From Pseudogemmobacter lacusdianii (lineage in GTDB: Bacteria > Pseudomonadota > Alphaproteobacteria > Rhodobacterales > Rhodobacteraceae): 64,000 nucleotides of DNA. Positions 8,387 to 16,752 of the stretch are shown in pieces. A program made the position numbers and the translations under genes. The notes under the pieces were generated by a model that was given only the letters and a program-made list of their open reading frames with translations, was not told where the DNA came from and did no database searches. How positions within the stretch are numbered: the first letter of the stretch is position 1; each line of letters begins with the position of its first letter. The DNA lies in the NCBI RefSeq assembly GCF_030848395.1, contig NZ_JAVDBT010000014.1, positions 1 to 64,000 on the forward strand, written 5' to 3'.

Positions 8387-9889
8387 CTAGCTTGGCCGGC
8401 GGAGCCGCTCGCGCAGGCGGCGCAGCCCCTTGATCCGCCCCCAGCCCTTGAACAATCCACGCTTCGAGGTGGCTTCGAACAGCTCATCCGGGCCATTGGG
8501 GTCAAGGATCTCATTCTCGGCCAACCAGCCCGCGAAGCTTGAGAGTTCCGGCAGTTCATAGGGCACCAAAGATCGCCGAGAGCCGCGCAGAGCTTCGACC
8601 GTGGCGATCAAAGAGCCGGTTTCCGCCAGCTTCTCCGTCACTTCCGCCGGTGCGACCCCCAGATGCTCGGCCAAAAGGTCATCGCGCAAAGCGCCAATCT
8701 CATCCGACAGATGTGCATTGCCCGCCTCATCAGCTGAAAGGATGACATCGCATTCGGTGTCGAGCCGCATCGAGCGGTTGTTGAAATTGGACGAGCCGAC
8801 GCGCAGAACATGGTCATCCACCACCATCGCCTTGGCATGGACATAGATCGGCGTGCCGCCCGCCGTCTGGGGGTGATAGATCGCGAAGCGTTTCTTATGG
8901 TCCAGCCGCTGCAATGCCTCAACCAGCTTGGCGCGGGCGGTGTCCATCGCCAGGGGCTCGAGCCAGCCGATCGCGGTGAAAGGGTTAACGATGACAATTT
9001 CGGGCGGATCGGCTTCGATCAGCCGCTCGGCAATCGCCAAGGCGATCTTGCGCGAGGCGAAATACTGGCTTTCGGCATAGATCATCCGCTTGGCACTGCG
9101 GATCATGGCGATCCAAGCGTCCTCGATCTCATGCACGCCCGGAGTGTCGTCCATTTTCGGTATGGTGCGGGCAATGCCAAGCCGCATCTCGGTGAAGGTG
9201 GGCTGCAATGTCTCGGGCCAGCAATCTTGCGGGCTGCCCGCATCGGCTGTTTTAATCGGCGGCAGCGTTTCACCTGTGGCCGCTTGCCAGCGCGCGCGTG
9301 CCAGATCGCCCAGCGCGCCCGCGGCCTCACCATCAAAGGCGCTGGCCGCATCGTGCCAAGGCTGGACAGGCCGGCCCGAGGGGTCCGTGCGCCGAGGGTC
9401 ATCGTCAAGATGCGCGCGCGTGTCCCAGCGCTGCATCGTCATATCGATGCCGCCGCAAAAGGCCATGCTGTCGTCAATCACCACGATCTTCTGGTGATGC
9501 GAACCGGCAAGCGGGTGCTTCGCATCCAGCCGCAAGGTAATGTTTTTGCGGGCTTTCCAGCGCAGGATGGTCAGCAAAGTATTGCCGCGCAGCAAGGTCT
9601 TTAGCGCGCCCGTGTCCCAACGCAGCAGCCGGATCTCCAACTCAGGTCGGCGCGCCGCGAGCCAAAGGATGAAATCCCCCAGCCGCTCTGGTCCGCCATC
9701 TTTCGGGTCACCGAACCTGATCCGCGTGTCGAAATCCCAACCGATCAGCATGATCGACTTTCGCGCCTTCAAAAGCGCCTGACGGGCCGCAACAAAGTAA
9801 TCTGCACCGTCGACGATGAAGGTAAAACGGTCAGCCTGTTCGATGCGCCAGCAATTTTGCTCAACCCGCAGCAGACGGTGTTCCGCCAT
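8387..9889 (-). CDS. phospholipase D-family protein (two HKD motifs)
   Basis: 500 residues with two intact HxKxxxxD active-site motifs, HQKIVVID (132-139) and HAKAMVVD (about 351-358), each followed by the usual Gly/Ser-Asn stretch (GSSNFNNRSM after the second). No membrane anchor is visible at the N-terminus, unlike cardiolipin synthases. The family hydrolyses or transfers phosphodiester groups of phospholipids, or cuts DNA in some members; which applies here cannot be told. It lies on the same strand as the nuclease/ATPase pair, 109 bp upstream of it, and may be co-transcribed. Confidence 0.85.
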   Translation of the reverse strand: MAEHRLLRVEQNCWRIEQADRFTFIVDGADYFVAARQALLKARKSIMLIGWDFDTRIRFGDPKDGGPERLGDFILWLAARRPELEIRLLRWDTGALKTLLRGNTLLTILRWKARKNITLRLDAKHPLAGSHHQKIVVIDDSMAFCGGIDMTMQRWDTRAHLDDDPRRTDPSGRPVQPWHDAASAFDGEAAGALGDLARARWQAATGETLPPIKTADAGSPQDCWPETLQPTFTEMRLGIARTIPKMDDTPGVHEIEDAWIAMIRSAKRMIYAESQYFASRKIALAIAERLIEADPPEIVIVNPFTAIGWLEPLAMDTARAKLVEALQRLDHKKRFAIYHPQTAGGTPIYVHAKAMVVDDHVLRVGSSNFNNRSMRLDTECDVILSADEAGNAHLSDEIGALRDDLLAEHLGVAPAEVTEKLAETGSLIATVEALRGSRRSLVPYELPELSSFAGWLAENEILDPNGPDELFEATSKRGLFKGWGRIKGLRRLRERLRRPS

Positions 9890-10023
9890 AGCCCCTCACT
9901 CTGACAACTCAATGCGTAAAAACTTCGCGGCAATGCCGACTGGCAACGCCGCCCGGGCCGCGCGGTTCCCTCTGGGCAACCTGCCCGCGGTTCACCCAAG
10001 CCGAATCCACAGCACTCTTTCAT

Positions 10024-10060
10024 TTGACAGAATTATATGCTATATCTTTCACAGGAAAGG
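10024..10060 (+). promoter_or_regulatory. AT-rich promoter/operator and Shine-Dalgarno of the toxin-antitoxin module
   Basis: An AT-rich patch in a GC-rich context with TTGACA (10024-10029), a short inverted repeat ATAT-GCT-ATAT (10035-10045) that could bind the antitoxin, and AGGAAAGG (10052-10059) seven bases before the ATG at 10068. No well-spaced -10 box is evident. The Shine-Dalgarno is clear; operator function is inference. Confidence 0.45.
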
Positions 10061-10067
10061 AATGCTC

Positions 10068-10454
10068 ATGGCTTTGCCCCTTGCTGATACTGCGCATCAC
10101 CCCTTGGCGGCGGGTGCCGTTCTGACCAAGGCCGCCTTGCGTGCGGCTGAGCGTTTGGGGCTTTCGGGCCGCCAATTGTCCGAGATTATTGGCGTCTCAG
10201 AAGCCACAGTATCGCGCTGGAAGCGGCAAGAAAGCCTGCTTGAACCGGGCAGCAAGGCCTTTGAGCTGGCCGCTTTGCTGGTGCGGATTTTCCGCTCGCT
10301 TGATGCGATCACTGGCGGGGATGAGGCCGTTGCCCGGCGCTGGATCGCCGCGCCCAATCTGGCCTTGGCGGCGAAACCAATTGAAAGAATGCTTCAAGTG
10401 CAAGGGCTTGTCGATGTCTCAACCTATCTGGACGCCCGACGCGCTCCGCTCTGA
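10068..10454 (+). CDS. Xre/MbcA/ParS-type antitoxin (DUF2384)
   Basis: 128 residues. The N-terminal part has an Xre-like helix-turn-helix (LGLSGRQLSEIIGVSEATVSR) and the C-terminal part matches the DUF2384 toxin-binding region (AARRWIAAPNLALAAKPIE type pattern ending in VSTYLDARR). This is the usual antitoxin of RES-domain toxins: it neutralises the toxin in the complex and represses its own promoter. ATG at 10068 was chosen for its Shine-Dalgarno; another ATG lies two codons earlier and a much longer open frame upstream is non-coding. The stop lies 41 bp inside the toxin frame, indicating tight coupling. Confidence 0.85.
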   Translation: MALPLADTAHHPLAAGAVLTKAALRAAERLGLSGRQLSEIIGVSEATVSRWKRQESLLEPGSKAFELAALLVRIFRSLDAITGGDEAVARRWIAAPNLALAAKPIERMLQVQGLVDVSTYLDARRAPL

Positions 10455-11187
10455 GATCGCGCCCGGTCACGGCCAAGCTTGGCGATTTGTGGAAGCTCAG
10501 CACCGTGTTTCCACCTTGAAACTGATCGATACTCTGGCCGAGCAAGCCGCCTTAGAGGCGATCTTAGAGACCTCTAAGCCGCCGCTTCCCCCCGAATGCG
10601 CCGGGCTTGACTACCTTTTCACCACGCCCTTTCGCTACCGCCCCTACCCCGCAGGCTCACGCTTTCGCCGCGCAGGCCTTACGCCCGGCGTCTGGTATGG
10701 TGCCGAAGCGGCAGAGACGGCGGCGGCAGAGATGGTGTTCTATCGGTTCCTCTTTTACGCCGAGAGCCCCGGCACCCCCTTCCCCGATGACGCCGCCGAA
10801 TATACCGCCTTTGCGGCGGATTGGGCGTCTGCGCAGGTTATAGACCTGACCAAGGGCGCTTTGGCGCAGGACCAGGCGCTTTGGGGGGAGCTGGTGAATT
10901 ATGAACCCTGCCAAAGGCTTGCCGAAAGCGCCCGGGCCATTGGCACAGGCGTGATCCGCTACACTTCGGTGCGCGATCCGGCGGGCGGCACCAATCTGGC
11001 GCTTCTCACTTGCACCGCTTTTGCCAAACCGCAGCCGGTTGAGCGGCAAAGCTGGCGCATTCGCATTGGCAGAACCGGCGCGCAGGCTTTGCGCGAGCAC
11101 CCGCGCTTGGGGCTGGAATTCCCGCCCGAGAGCTTTGCCGATCCGCGCCTGCAAGGCATGGACTGGTCCCGCCCCCGGGCGCGGTAA
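10414..11187 (+). CDS. RES-domain toxin
   Basis: 257 residues when started at ATG 10414 inside the antitoxin end. RES-family features are visible: an early Arg (AWRFVEAQHR), the GSRFRRAG...GVWYGAEAAETAAAE block with the conserved Glu, and TSVRDPAGGTNLALL with the conserved Ser near the end. RES toxins such as MbcT and ParT attack NAD+ or transfer ADP-ribose; which reaction this one performs is unknown. It lies directly downstream of and overlapping its antitoxin and ends just before the convergent acyl-CoA ligase gene. The open frame runs further upstream but that part overlaps the antitoxin. Confidence 0.83.
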   Translation: MSQPIWTPDALRSEIAPGHGQAWRFVEAQHRVSTLKLIDTLAEQAALEAILETSKPPLPPECAGLDYLFTTPFRYRPYPAGSRFRRAGLTPGVWYGAEAAETAAAEMVFYRFLFYAESPGTPFPDDAAEYTAFAADWASAQVIDLTKGALAQDQALWGELVNYEPCQRLAESARAIGTGVIRYTSVRDPAGGTNLALLTCTAFAKPQPVERQSWRIRIGRTGAQALREHPRLGLEFPPESFADPRLQGMDWSRPRAR

Positions 11188-11193
11188 TGCCGC

Positions 11194-12720
11194 TTAACTT
11201 TGGGCGACCGGACGGAACAGCTCCGCATATTCGGCCCGCAGCAGGTTCTTTTGCACCTTGCCCATCGTGTTGCGCGGCAGCTCATCGCGCAGGATGATGG
11301 CTTTGGGCTGCTTGAACCGGGCGAGCTGACTTTGCAGCCCCGCCAGCAAAGCCGACTCGGTCGGGGATTGGCCGGGTTTGGGCACAATCACCGCCACCAC
11401 CGCCTCACCAAAGTCAGGATGGGGCACGCCGATCACGGCAGTTTCCAACACCTCGGGCGCCTCATCCAGCAACAACTCAATCTCTTTGGGATAGATGTTA
11501 TAGCCGCCAGAGATGATCAGATCCTTGGCGCGACCGACGATTGAGACATAGCCCTGATCGTCAATCACCCCAATGTCGCCGGTGATGAAAAACCCATTTT
11601 CGCGCAGCTCTTCGCGGGTCTTCTCGGGCATATTCCAATAGCCCTTGAAAACGTTCGGCCCGCGCACCTCGATCATCCCCGGCGTGCCATCTGGCAACTG
11701 CTCCCCGCTGGCGGGATCGGTGATCCGCAACTCAACCCCCGGCAAGGCCGGGCCCACTGTGCCCGCGCGCCGCGCGCCCTCATAGGGGTTAGAGGTGTTC
11801 ATATTGGTCTCGGTCATCCCGTAGCGCTCAAGGATGCGATGGCCCGTGCGTTCCTCAAAGGCGATATGCGTCTCGGCCAGCAACGGCGCCGAGCCAGAGA
11901 CGAACAGCCGCATATGCGCGACCAGATCGCGGGTGAATTCGGGCGCATCCAACAGCCGGGTGTAAAAGGTCGGCACCCCCATCATCACCGAGGCTTGCGG
12001 CAAGAAGCGCAAGACTTGCGGCAGGGAAAAGCCCGGCAGGAAGATCATCGACGCGCCTGCCGAAAGCACCACATTCGAGGCCACAAAAAGCCCATGCGTG
12101 TGGAAGATTGGCAAAGCATGCAGGAGCACATCGCCCGAGGTGAAGCGCCAGTGTTCGCGCAGAACCTCGGCATTGGACAAAAGGTTGTCATGCGACAGCA
12201 TCGCGCCCTTCGACCGCCCCGTGGTCCCCGAGGTGTATAGAAGCGCTGCAAGATCAGTGCCTCCGCGCGAAACCACCGAGAACGCGGCGCTCTGAGACGC
12301 CACGAGATCCGAGAAGCTGCCGCTGCCATCACCGTTCAAGGTCACGAAGCGCGCGCCATGATCAGCGGCCACCGCCGCCAGCCCCTCGGCCGCCGCCGCA
12401 TCGCCAACAAGAACCGCCGCCCCGCAATCGCCAAGGAAATAGGCCACTTCGGCGGGTGTATAGGCGGTGTTCAGCGGCAGAACCACCACGCCCGCCGCCA
12501 AAGCCGCACCGTAAAGCGCCAAAGCCTCGGGCGATTTGGCGACTTGCAGCGCCAAGCGGTCCCCCGGTCGCAAACCCAATGCACGCAGAGCATTGGCTTG
12601 GCGATGCACCAAAGCCAAAAACGCCGCGCCCGAGATTGTCCCGCCATCGGCCGTCGTGATCAGTGTGTTTTCCCGCGCAGCCAAAGGCGCAAAAAGGGCG
12701 TCATAGAGGATATTGGCCAT
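11194..12720 (-). CDS. matB: AMP-forming acyl-CoA ligase, malonyl-CoA synthetase (MatB)-like
   Basis: 508 residues of the ANL adenylating superfamily. The phosphate loop TSGTTGRSKG (about 160-169), the YGMTETNM motif, the ITGDIG motif and the C-terminal lysine segment (PRNTMGKVQKN) are intact. Overall sequence and length resemble malonyl-CoA synthetase of Rhodobacterales and Rhizobiales, which makes malonyl-CoA from malonate, ATP and CoA. No malonyl-CoA decarboxylase (MatA) or malonate transporter is adjacent, so methylmalonate or another short dicarboxylate remains possible. A TetR-type regulator is transcribed divergently, 316 bp away. Confidence 0.78.
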   Translation of the reverse strand: MANILYDALFAPLAARENTLITTADGGTISGAAFLALVHRQANALRALGLRPGDRLALQVAKSPEALALYGAALAAGVVVLPLNTAYTPAEVAYFLGDCGAAVLVGDAAAAEGLAAVAADHGARFVTLNGDGSGSFSDLVASQSAAFSVVSRGGTDLAALLYTSGTTGRSKGAMLSHDNLLSNAEVLREHWRFTSGDVLLHALPIFHTHGLFVASNVVLSAGASMIFLPGFSLPQVLRFLPQASVMMGVPTFYTRLLDAPEFTRDLVAHMRLFVSGSAPLLAETHIAFEERTGHRILERYGMTETNMNTSNPYEGARRAGTVGPALPGVELRITDPASGEQLPDGTPGMIEVRGPNVFKGYWNMPEKTREELRENGFFITGDIGVIDDQGYVSIVGRAKDLIISGGYNIYPKEIELLLDEAPEVLETAVIGVPHPDFGEAVVAVIVPKPGQSPTESALLAGLQSQLARFKQPKAIILRDELPRNTMGKVQKNLLRAEYAELFRPVAQS

Positions 12721-13036
12721 CGTCGGTCCTTCTTACTCTTAGGGTCTCCAGCGGCATAACCGACTGGAACGGGGTGGAATGGCTCCCCATAGGCTTTGCA
12801 GCAAGGGCCATGCATCCTGTGCTGCGGGGTAAACGATTAAAAAGCAAACTGAATCATGCCCAGCGCGGTGTCGTCCCCCCGGGGAGGACCGCGTCGCCTC
12901 AGGCGGCTCCGCAGCCAGAACCCTGCCACCGAACCCAGCTTCCGCCCGTGACGCTGCGGTCTTTGGCACCTCGGAAGGCCCCTTTACGGTCAAATCCAGC
13001 TTGTCACAGATCCGTTCGGATGACACTTTGCTTCCG
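12721..13036. other. intergenic region between divergent matB and tetR
   Basis: 316 bp without a credible gene. It must hold the promoters of both flanking genes. I see one GC-rich inverted repeat (GTCC-CCCC-GGGG-AGGAC, near 12871-12888) and an AT-rich patch near 12833-12857, but no clear TetR operator. Confidence 0.5.
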
Positions 13037-13684
13037 ATGAAAACATCACACCTTCGGGCCGGAAACATCAAAGTCACGCGGGAAGACTGGCTTTGGCTTG
13101 CGCGCGACCTGCTGATCGACCAAGGGGTCGAGGCTGTGCGGATTTTATCGCTGGGGCAAACACTTGGCGTTTCCCGTTCAAGTTTCTATTGGTATTTCAA
13201 AAGCCGTCAGGACCTGCTTGACCAGCTTTTGGAAAGCTGGCGCGCGCATAACACCCGCCATCTTGTCACCCATGCCGAGCGCGCAGTGCCAACCATCGCA
13301 GCGGCGGTTTTGGCGGTCTGGGAATGCTGGATGGACCCTCGGCTGTTCGATCCAAAGCTGGATTTCGCCATCAGAGCTTGGGCGCGGCGGGTGCCTGAAA
13401 TCCGTCAGATCGTAGAAGAGACCGACGCAGTCCGCTTGTCGGCCTTGGTCGCCATGTATCGCCGCCATGGCTACGCTGAGCCCGAGGCGACGGTGCGCGC
13501 CCGGGTGCTTTATCTGACCCAGATCGCTTATTTTTCGTTGGAAATCTCTGAGACGATCGAGGCCCGCTTTCAACAAGCGCAGGCCTATATCCTGACCTTC
13601 ACCGGCCAAGAGGCCTCTGCCGAAGAGCTTGCCGCCTTTGGCCGGTTCATTGAAACCCTGCCAAGACAGGATGCCGCTGCCTAA
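13037..13684 (+). CDS. TetR/AcrR family transcriptional regulator
   Basis: 215 residues with a TetR-type N-terminal helix-turn-helix (LSLGQTLGVSRSSFYWYFKSRQDLL) and a variable ligand-binding C-terminal part. ATG at 13037 gives the usual short lead before helix 1; an upstream TTG at 13001 in the same frame is less likely. It is transcribed away from the malonyl-CoA synthetase-like gene, so control of that gene (and of itself) is the natural guess. The ligand is unknown. A good terminator follows. Confidence 0.85.
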   Translation: MKTSHLRAGNIKVTREDWLWLARDLLIDQGVEAVRILSLGQTLGVSRSSFYWYFKSRQDLLDQLLESWRAHNTRHLVTHAERAVPTIAAAVLAVWECWMDPRLFDPKLDFAIRAWARRVPEIRQIVEETDAVRLSALVAMYRRHGYAEPEATVRARVLYLTQIAYFSLEISETIEARFQQAQAYILTFTGQEASAEELAAFGRFIETLPRQDAAA

Positions 13685-13718
13685 AGCGCCTATAGGCATA
13701 GGCTAGATCCCATTGCAA

Positions 13719-13754
13719 AAAGCCCGGGCAACGGCATCAGCCGGCCCGGGCTTT
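13719..13754. terminator. intrinsic terminator between tetR and tdh
   Basis: 11-bp inverted repeat AAAGCCCGGGC / GCCCGGGCTTT (13719-13729 with 13744-13754); the enclosed bases form a second small stem (CGGC/GCCG). Followed by a T-rich run, it lies between convergent genes and can serve both. Confidence 0.85.
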
Positions 13755-13782
13755 CTTTAGCGCCTTAATGGGCCTTAGGCCT

Positions 13783-14808
13783 TTAGCTCCAGTTCAGCAC
13801 CACTTTGCCCGACTGACCCGAGCGCATGGCCGCAAAGCCCTCTTCAAATTGATCGACGCCAAAGCGATGGGTGATCACCTTGCGCACGTCCAAGCCGTTC
13901 TCCAGCATGGCGATCATCTTATACCAAGTCTCAAAGATCTCACGGCCATAGACGCCTTTGATGGTGATCGCCTTGAACACAATGCGGTTCCAATCGACCG
14001 GAGACTTGCCCGGAGGGATGCCCAGCATGGCGATCTTACCGCCCATGACCAAAGCATCGACCATCTGATCCAGCGCCACTTGCGAGCCTGACATCTCCAT
14101 GCCGATGTCAAAGCCTTGGCTCATCTTCAGCTTGGGGAAATAGGACCGCAGATCCTCATTGGCGACGTTGACCGGCACGACATCGGCCACTTGCGCCGCG
14201 AGATCCAGCCGCGATTGGTTGATGTCGGTGATCACCACATGGCGCGCGCCAACATGCCGCGCCACCGCCGCCGCCATAATGCCAATCGGGCCAGCGCCGG
14301 TGATCAGCACATCCTCGCCCACCAGATCAAAGCTGAGTGCCGTATGCACTGCATTGCCCAAAGGGTCCAAGATCGCGCCGATCTCATCATCGATGATGTC
14401 GGGCAAAGGCACCACGTTAAAGGCCGGCAGCCGCAGATATTCGGCAAAAGCGCCGGGCTCATTGACGCCAATGCCGCGGGTCTCGGGGTCGAGATGGAAC
14501 TTGCCAGCGCGCGATTGCCGCGACTGCTTGCCGATCAAATGCCCCTCGCCCGAGCAACGCTGCCCAATCGCCAGATCCTTCACATCGCGGCCCAAAGCCA
14601 CGATCTCACCGGCAAACTCATGGCCCGTGACCAAAGGCACCGGCACCGTGCGCTGCGCCCAAGCGTCCCAGTTCCAGATATGCACATCCGTGCCGCAGAT
14701 CCCGGTTTTCTTGACCTTGATCAACACATCCTCGGGCCCGATTTCGGGCACCGGGCGGGTCTCCATCCAAAGACCTTCCTCGGCCTTCGCCTTGACCAGA
14801 GCCTTCAT
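13783..14808 (-). CDS. tdh: L-threonine 3-dehydrogenase
   Basis: 341-residue medium-chain dehydrogenase that oxidises L-threonine to 2-amino-3-ketobutyrate with NAD+. The start [12 protein letters not shown], the catalytic zinc region [15 protein letters not shown] and GHEFAG, and the nucleotide-binding [12 protein letters not shown] are typical of bacterial Tdh. The start at 14808 overlaps the kbl stop (TGATG); a GTG one codon earlier is less likely. Odd point: the four cysteines that hold the structural zinc in E. coli Tdh are replaced by Gly, Ser, Ser and Asp in the segment [15 protein letters not shown]...HLD, while the flanking residues are conserved. Confidence 0.93.
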   Translation of the reverse strand: MKALVKAKAEEGLWMETRPVPEIGPEDVLIKVKKTGICGTDVHIWNWDAWAQRTVPVPLVTGHEFAGEIVALGRDVKDLAIGQRCSGEGHLIGKQSRQSRAGKFHLDPETRGIGVNEPGAFAEYLRLPAFNVVPLPDIIDDEIGAILDPLGNAVHTALSFDLVGEDVLITGAGPIGIMAAAVARHVGARHVVITDINQSRLDLAAQVADVVPVNVANEDLRSYFPKLKMSQGFDIGMEMSGSQVALDQMVDALVMGGKIAMLGIPPGKSPVDWNRIVFKAITIKGVYGREIFETWYKMIAMLENGLDVRKVITHRFGVDQFEEGFAAMRSGQSGKVVLNWS

Positions 14809-15998
14809 CACAGCACCCCTACTTTGCGGCCAGCAGCCTCAAAGGCCTTCAGGCCAAAATCCAGATCCTCGCGGGTCAGCCGCGCGTTCATTTGCGTGCG
14901 GATACGGGCTTGGCCCTTCGGCACCACCGGGAAGAAGAAGCCCGCAACATGCACGCCTTCTTCCGCCAAAGCCGCCGCCATCCGCTGCGCCAGCACCGCA
15001 TCGCCCAGCATCACCGGCACGATCGGATGCTCACCGGGGAGAAGCTTAAAGCCCAAAGCCTCAAGGCCCTGACGCCAATAGGCGGCATTATCCGCGAGCT
15101 GCTTGCGCAGATCATCCGCCGCCTCAACGATATCCAAAGCGGCAAGCCCTGCGGCCACCACGGCAGGCGGCAAAGCGTTTGAGAAGAGATAGGGCCGCGC
15201 GCGCTGGCGCAGCAGGTCGATCACGGTTTGCGGCCCGGCAATATAGCCGCCCAACGCGCCGCCCAAAGCCTTGCCCAAAGTGCCGGTCAGGATCTCAGCC
15301 TTTACCCCAGCCCGTGCCGGCGTGCCGCGCCCCTGAGGCCCAACGAAGCCCGTCGCGTGGCAGTCATCCACCATCAGCAATGCGCCATATTGGTCGCACA
15401 GCGCGCGGATCTCGGCCAAAGGCGCGAAATAGCCATCCATCGAGAAGACGCCATCGGTCGCCACCATGATGAACCGCGCCCCATCCGCGCGCGCGGCCTT
15501 CAATTGCGTTTCAAGATCGGCCAGATCGGCATTGGCAAAGCGGTAGCGCTTGGCCTTCGAGAGCCGCACCCCATCAATGATCGAGGCATGGTTCAAACTG
15601 TCCGAGATGATCGCATCTTCCGCACCCAGAAGCGGTTCAAACACCGCACCATTGGCGTCGAAACACGCCGCAAAAAGGATAGAATCATCGGCTTGCAGGA
15701 AATCCGCCAAGCTTCGCTCCAAAGCGCGGTGCAGATCGGTGGTGCCACAGATAAACCGGACCGAGGCCATGCCATAACCGTGGCTTTGCATCGCTGACAT
15801 CGCCGCATTGGAAAGCCGCGCATCATCTGCCAAGCCAAGGTAATTGTTGGCGCAAAGGTTCAGCATCCGCCGCCCGGCCATCTCAACCCAAGTGCCCTGC
15901 GGCCCCTCGATCTCGCGCTCGCGCTTCAGCAAGCCTTCCGCTTCAATCCCCTGCAGCACTTGGCCGAGATGATCCATAAACGCCGCAACATCTGCCAT
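14808..15998 (-). CDS. kbl: 2-amino-3-ketobutyrate CoA ligase (glycine C-acetyltransferase)
   Basis: 396 residues, the standard length. This PLP enzyme of the alpha-oxoamine synthase family cleaves 2-amino-3-ketobutyrate with CoA to glycine and acetyl-CoA, the second step of threonine breakdown after Tdh. It shows the [13 protein letters not shown] start, the [15 protein letters not shown] motif and the PLP lysine in [12 protein letters not shown] strong Shine-Dalgarno (GGAGGAGG) precedes the ATG. It is the first gene of a kbl-tdh operon with overlapping stop and start. Confidence 0.95.
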   Translation of the reverse strand: MADVAAFMDHLGQVLQGIEAEGLLKREREIEGPQGTWVEMAGRRMLNLCANNYLGLADDARLSNAAMSAMQSHGYGMASVRFICGTTDLHRALERSLADFLQADDSILFAACFDANGAVFEPLLGAEDAIISDSLNHASIIDGVRLSKAKRYRFANADLADLETQLKAARADGARFIMVATDGVFSMDGYFAPLAEIRALCDQYGALLMVDDCHATGFVGPQGRGTPARAGVKAEILTGTLGKALGGALGGYIAGPQTVIDLLRQRARPYLFSNALPPAVVAAGLAALDIVEAADDLRKQLADNAAYWRQGLEALGFKLLPGEHPIVPVMLGDAVLAQRMAAALAEEGVHVAGFFFPVVPKGQARIRTQMNARLTREDLDFGLKAFEAAGRKVGVL

Positions 15999-16088
15999 AA
16001 CGACACCTCCTCCGTTTTGCCGGAAAGTCCATCAAAGCCGCCAAGAAGTCAAGATCGCGGATTCGAATCCACAAAAACGGATGTGTTC

Positions 16089-16137
16089 CATTTTCTGTCT
16101 TACAAATATCCCGGGGGTCCGGGGGCTGGCCCCCGGC
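16089..16137 (-). repeat. dispersed GGATATTT/GACAGAAAATG repeat, copy 1
   Basis: Read on the minus strand: a GGGGGCC/GGCCCCC-type hairpin, then CCCCCGGGATATTT, three bases and AGACAGAAAATGG. It lies just after the XRE-cupin gene in the same sense. Same family as the copies near 30.4, 30.5, 45.4, 59.8 and 64.0 kb. Confidence 0.75.
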
Positions 16138-16165
16138 CGCCGCTCACCCCAGCCTCAGTCGGTCG

Positions 16166-16717
16166 TCAGCTGCCCTGCACGATCAAAATCGCCCGCGCAG
16201 CCCCCTCGGCTACGATACGATGCTCACGATCAGCCGCATAGCGCGCCACATCGCCCGGGCCCAAATCCTCGACATCCGTGCCGGAAACAATCTGCAACCG
16301 GCCTTCCAGCACCGTCAAATGCTCGCGGCAACCGGGACTATGCGGATCCGAAATCAAAGCCGCTTCCGGCTCAAAGAGCAAATCGTAAACCTCATTCACC
16401 CCCACCGCCTCGGCTGGCGAGAGGATGCGAATGGTCACCCCGTCCCGCGCGATGATCGGTGCCGTGCCCGCCCGCGTCACCTCAATGCCGGGGCGCGGCC
16501 GCCCCTCCAAAAGCCCTGCGAAATCTACCTGCAAGGCTTGGGTAAGGTTCCACAGAATCGCCACTGTGGGCGAGGATTCGCCGCGCTCGATCTGGCTCAC
16601 CATCGAGCGTGACACGCCCGAGAGCTTCGCCACCGCATCCAGCGACAACCCCCGCGCCTTGCGCGCTGCCCTCAGCGAAGCCGCCAGCCGGTCATGGATA
16701 TCAGAGCGCGGGGTCAT
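16166..16717 (-). CDS. XRE-family regulator with C-terminal cupin domain
   Basis: 183 residues: an N-terminal helix-turn-helix (about 8-64, GLSLDAVAKLSGVSRSMVSQIERG) and a C-terminal cupin sensor domain (about 105-180). Proteins of this design usually repress or activate nearby amino-acid, polyamine or sugar catabolic genes in response to a small ligand bound in the cupin. It sits 168 bp upstream of kbl-tdh on the same strand and 35 bp downstream of selO, so control of threonine degradation is a reasonable but untested guess. Confidence 0.86.
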   Translation of the reverse strand: MTPRSDIHDRLAASLRAARKARGLSLDAVAKLSGVSRSMVSQIERGESSPTVAILWNLTQALQVDFAGLLEGRPRPGIEVTRAGTAPIIARDGVTIRILSPAEAVGVNEVYDLLFEPEAALISDPHSPGCREHLTVLEGRLQIVSGTDVEDLGPGDVARYAADREHRIVAEGAARAILIVQGS

Positions 16718-16752
16718 AGATGGTCTCTTTATTGCTCGGTGGTCAGACGGGT

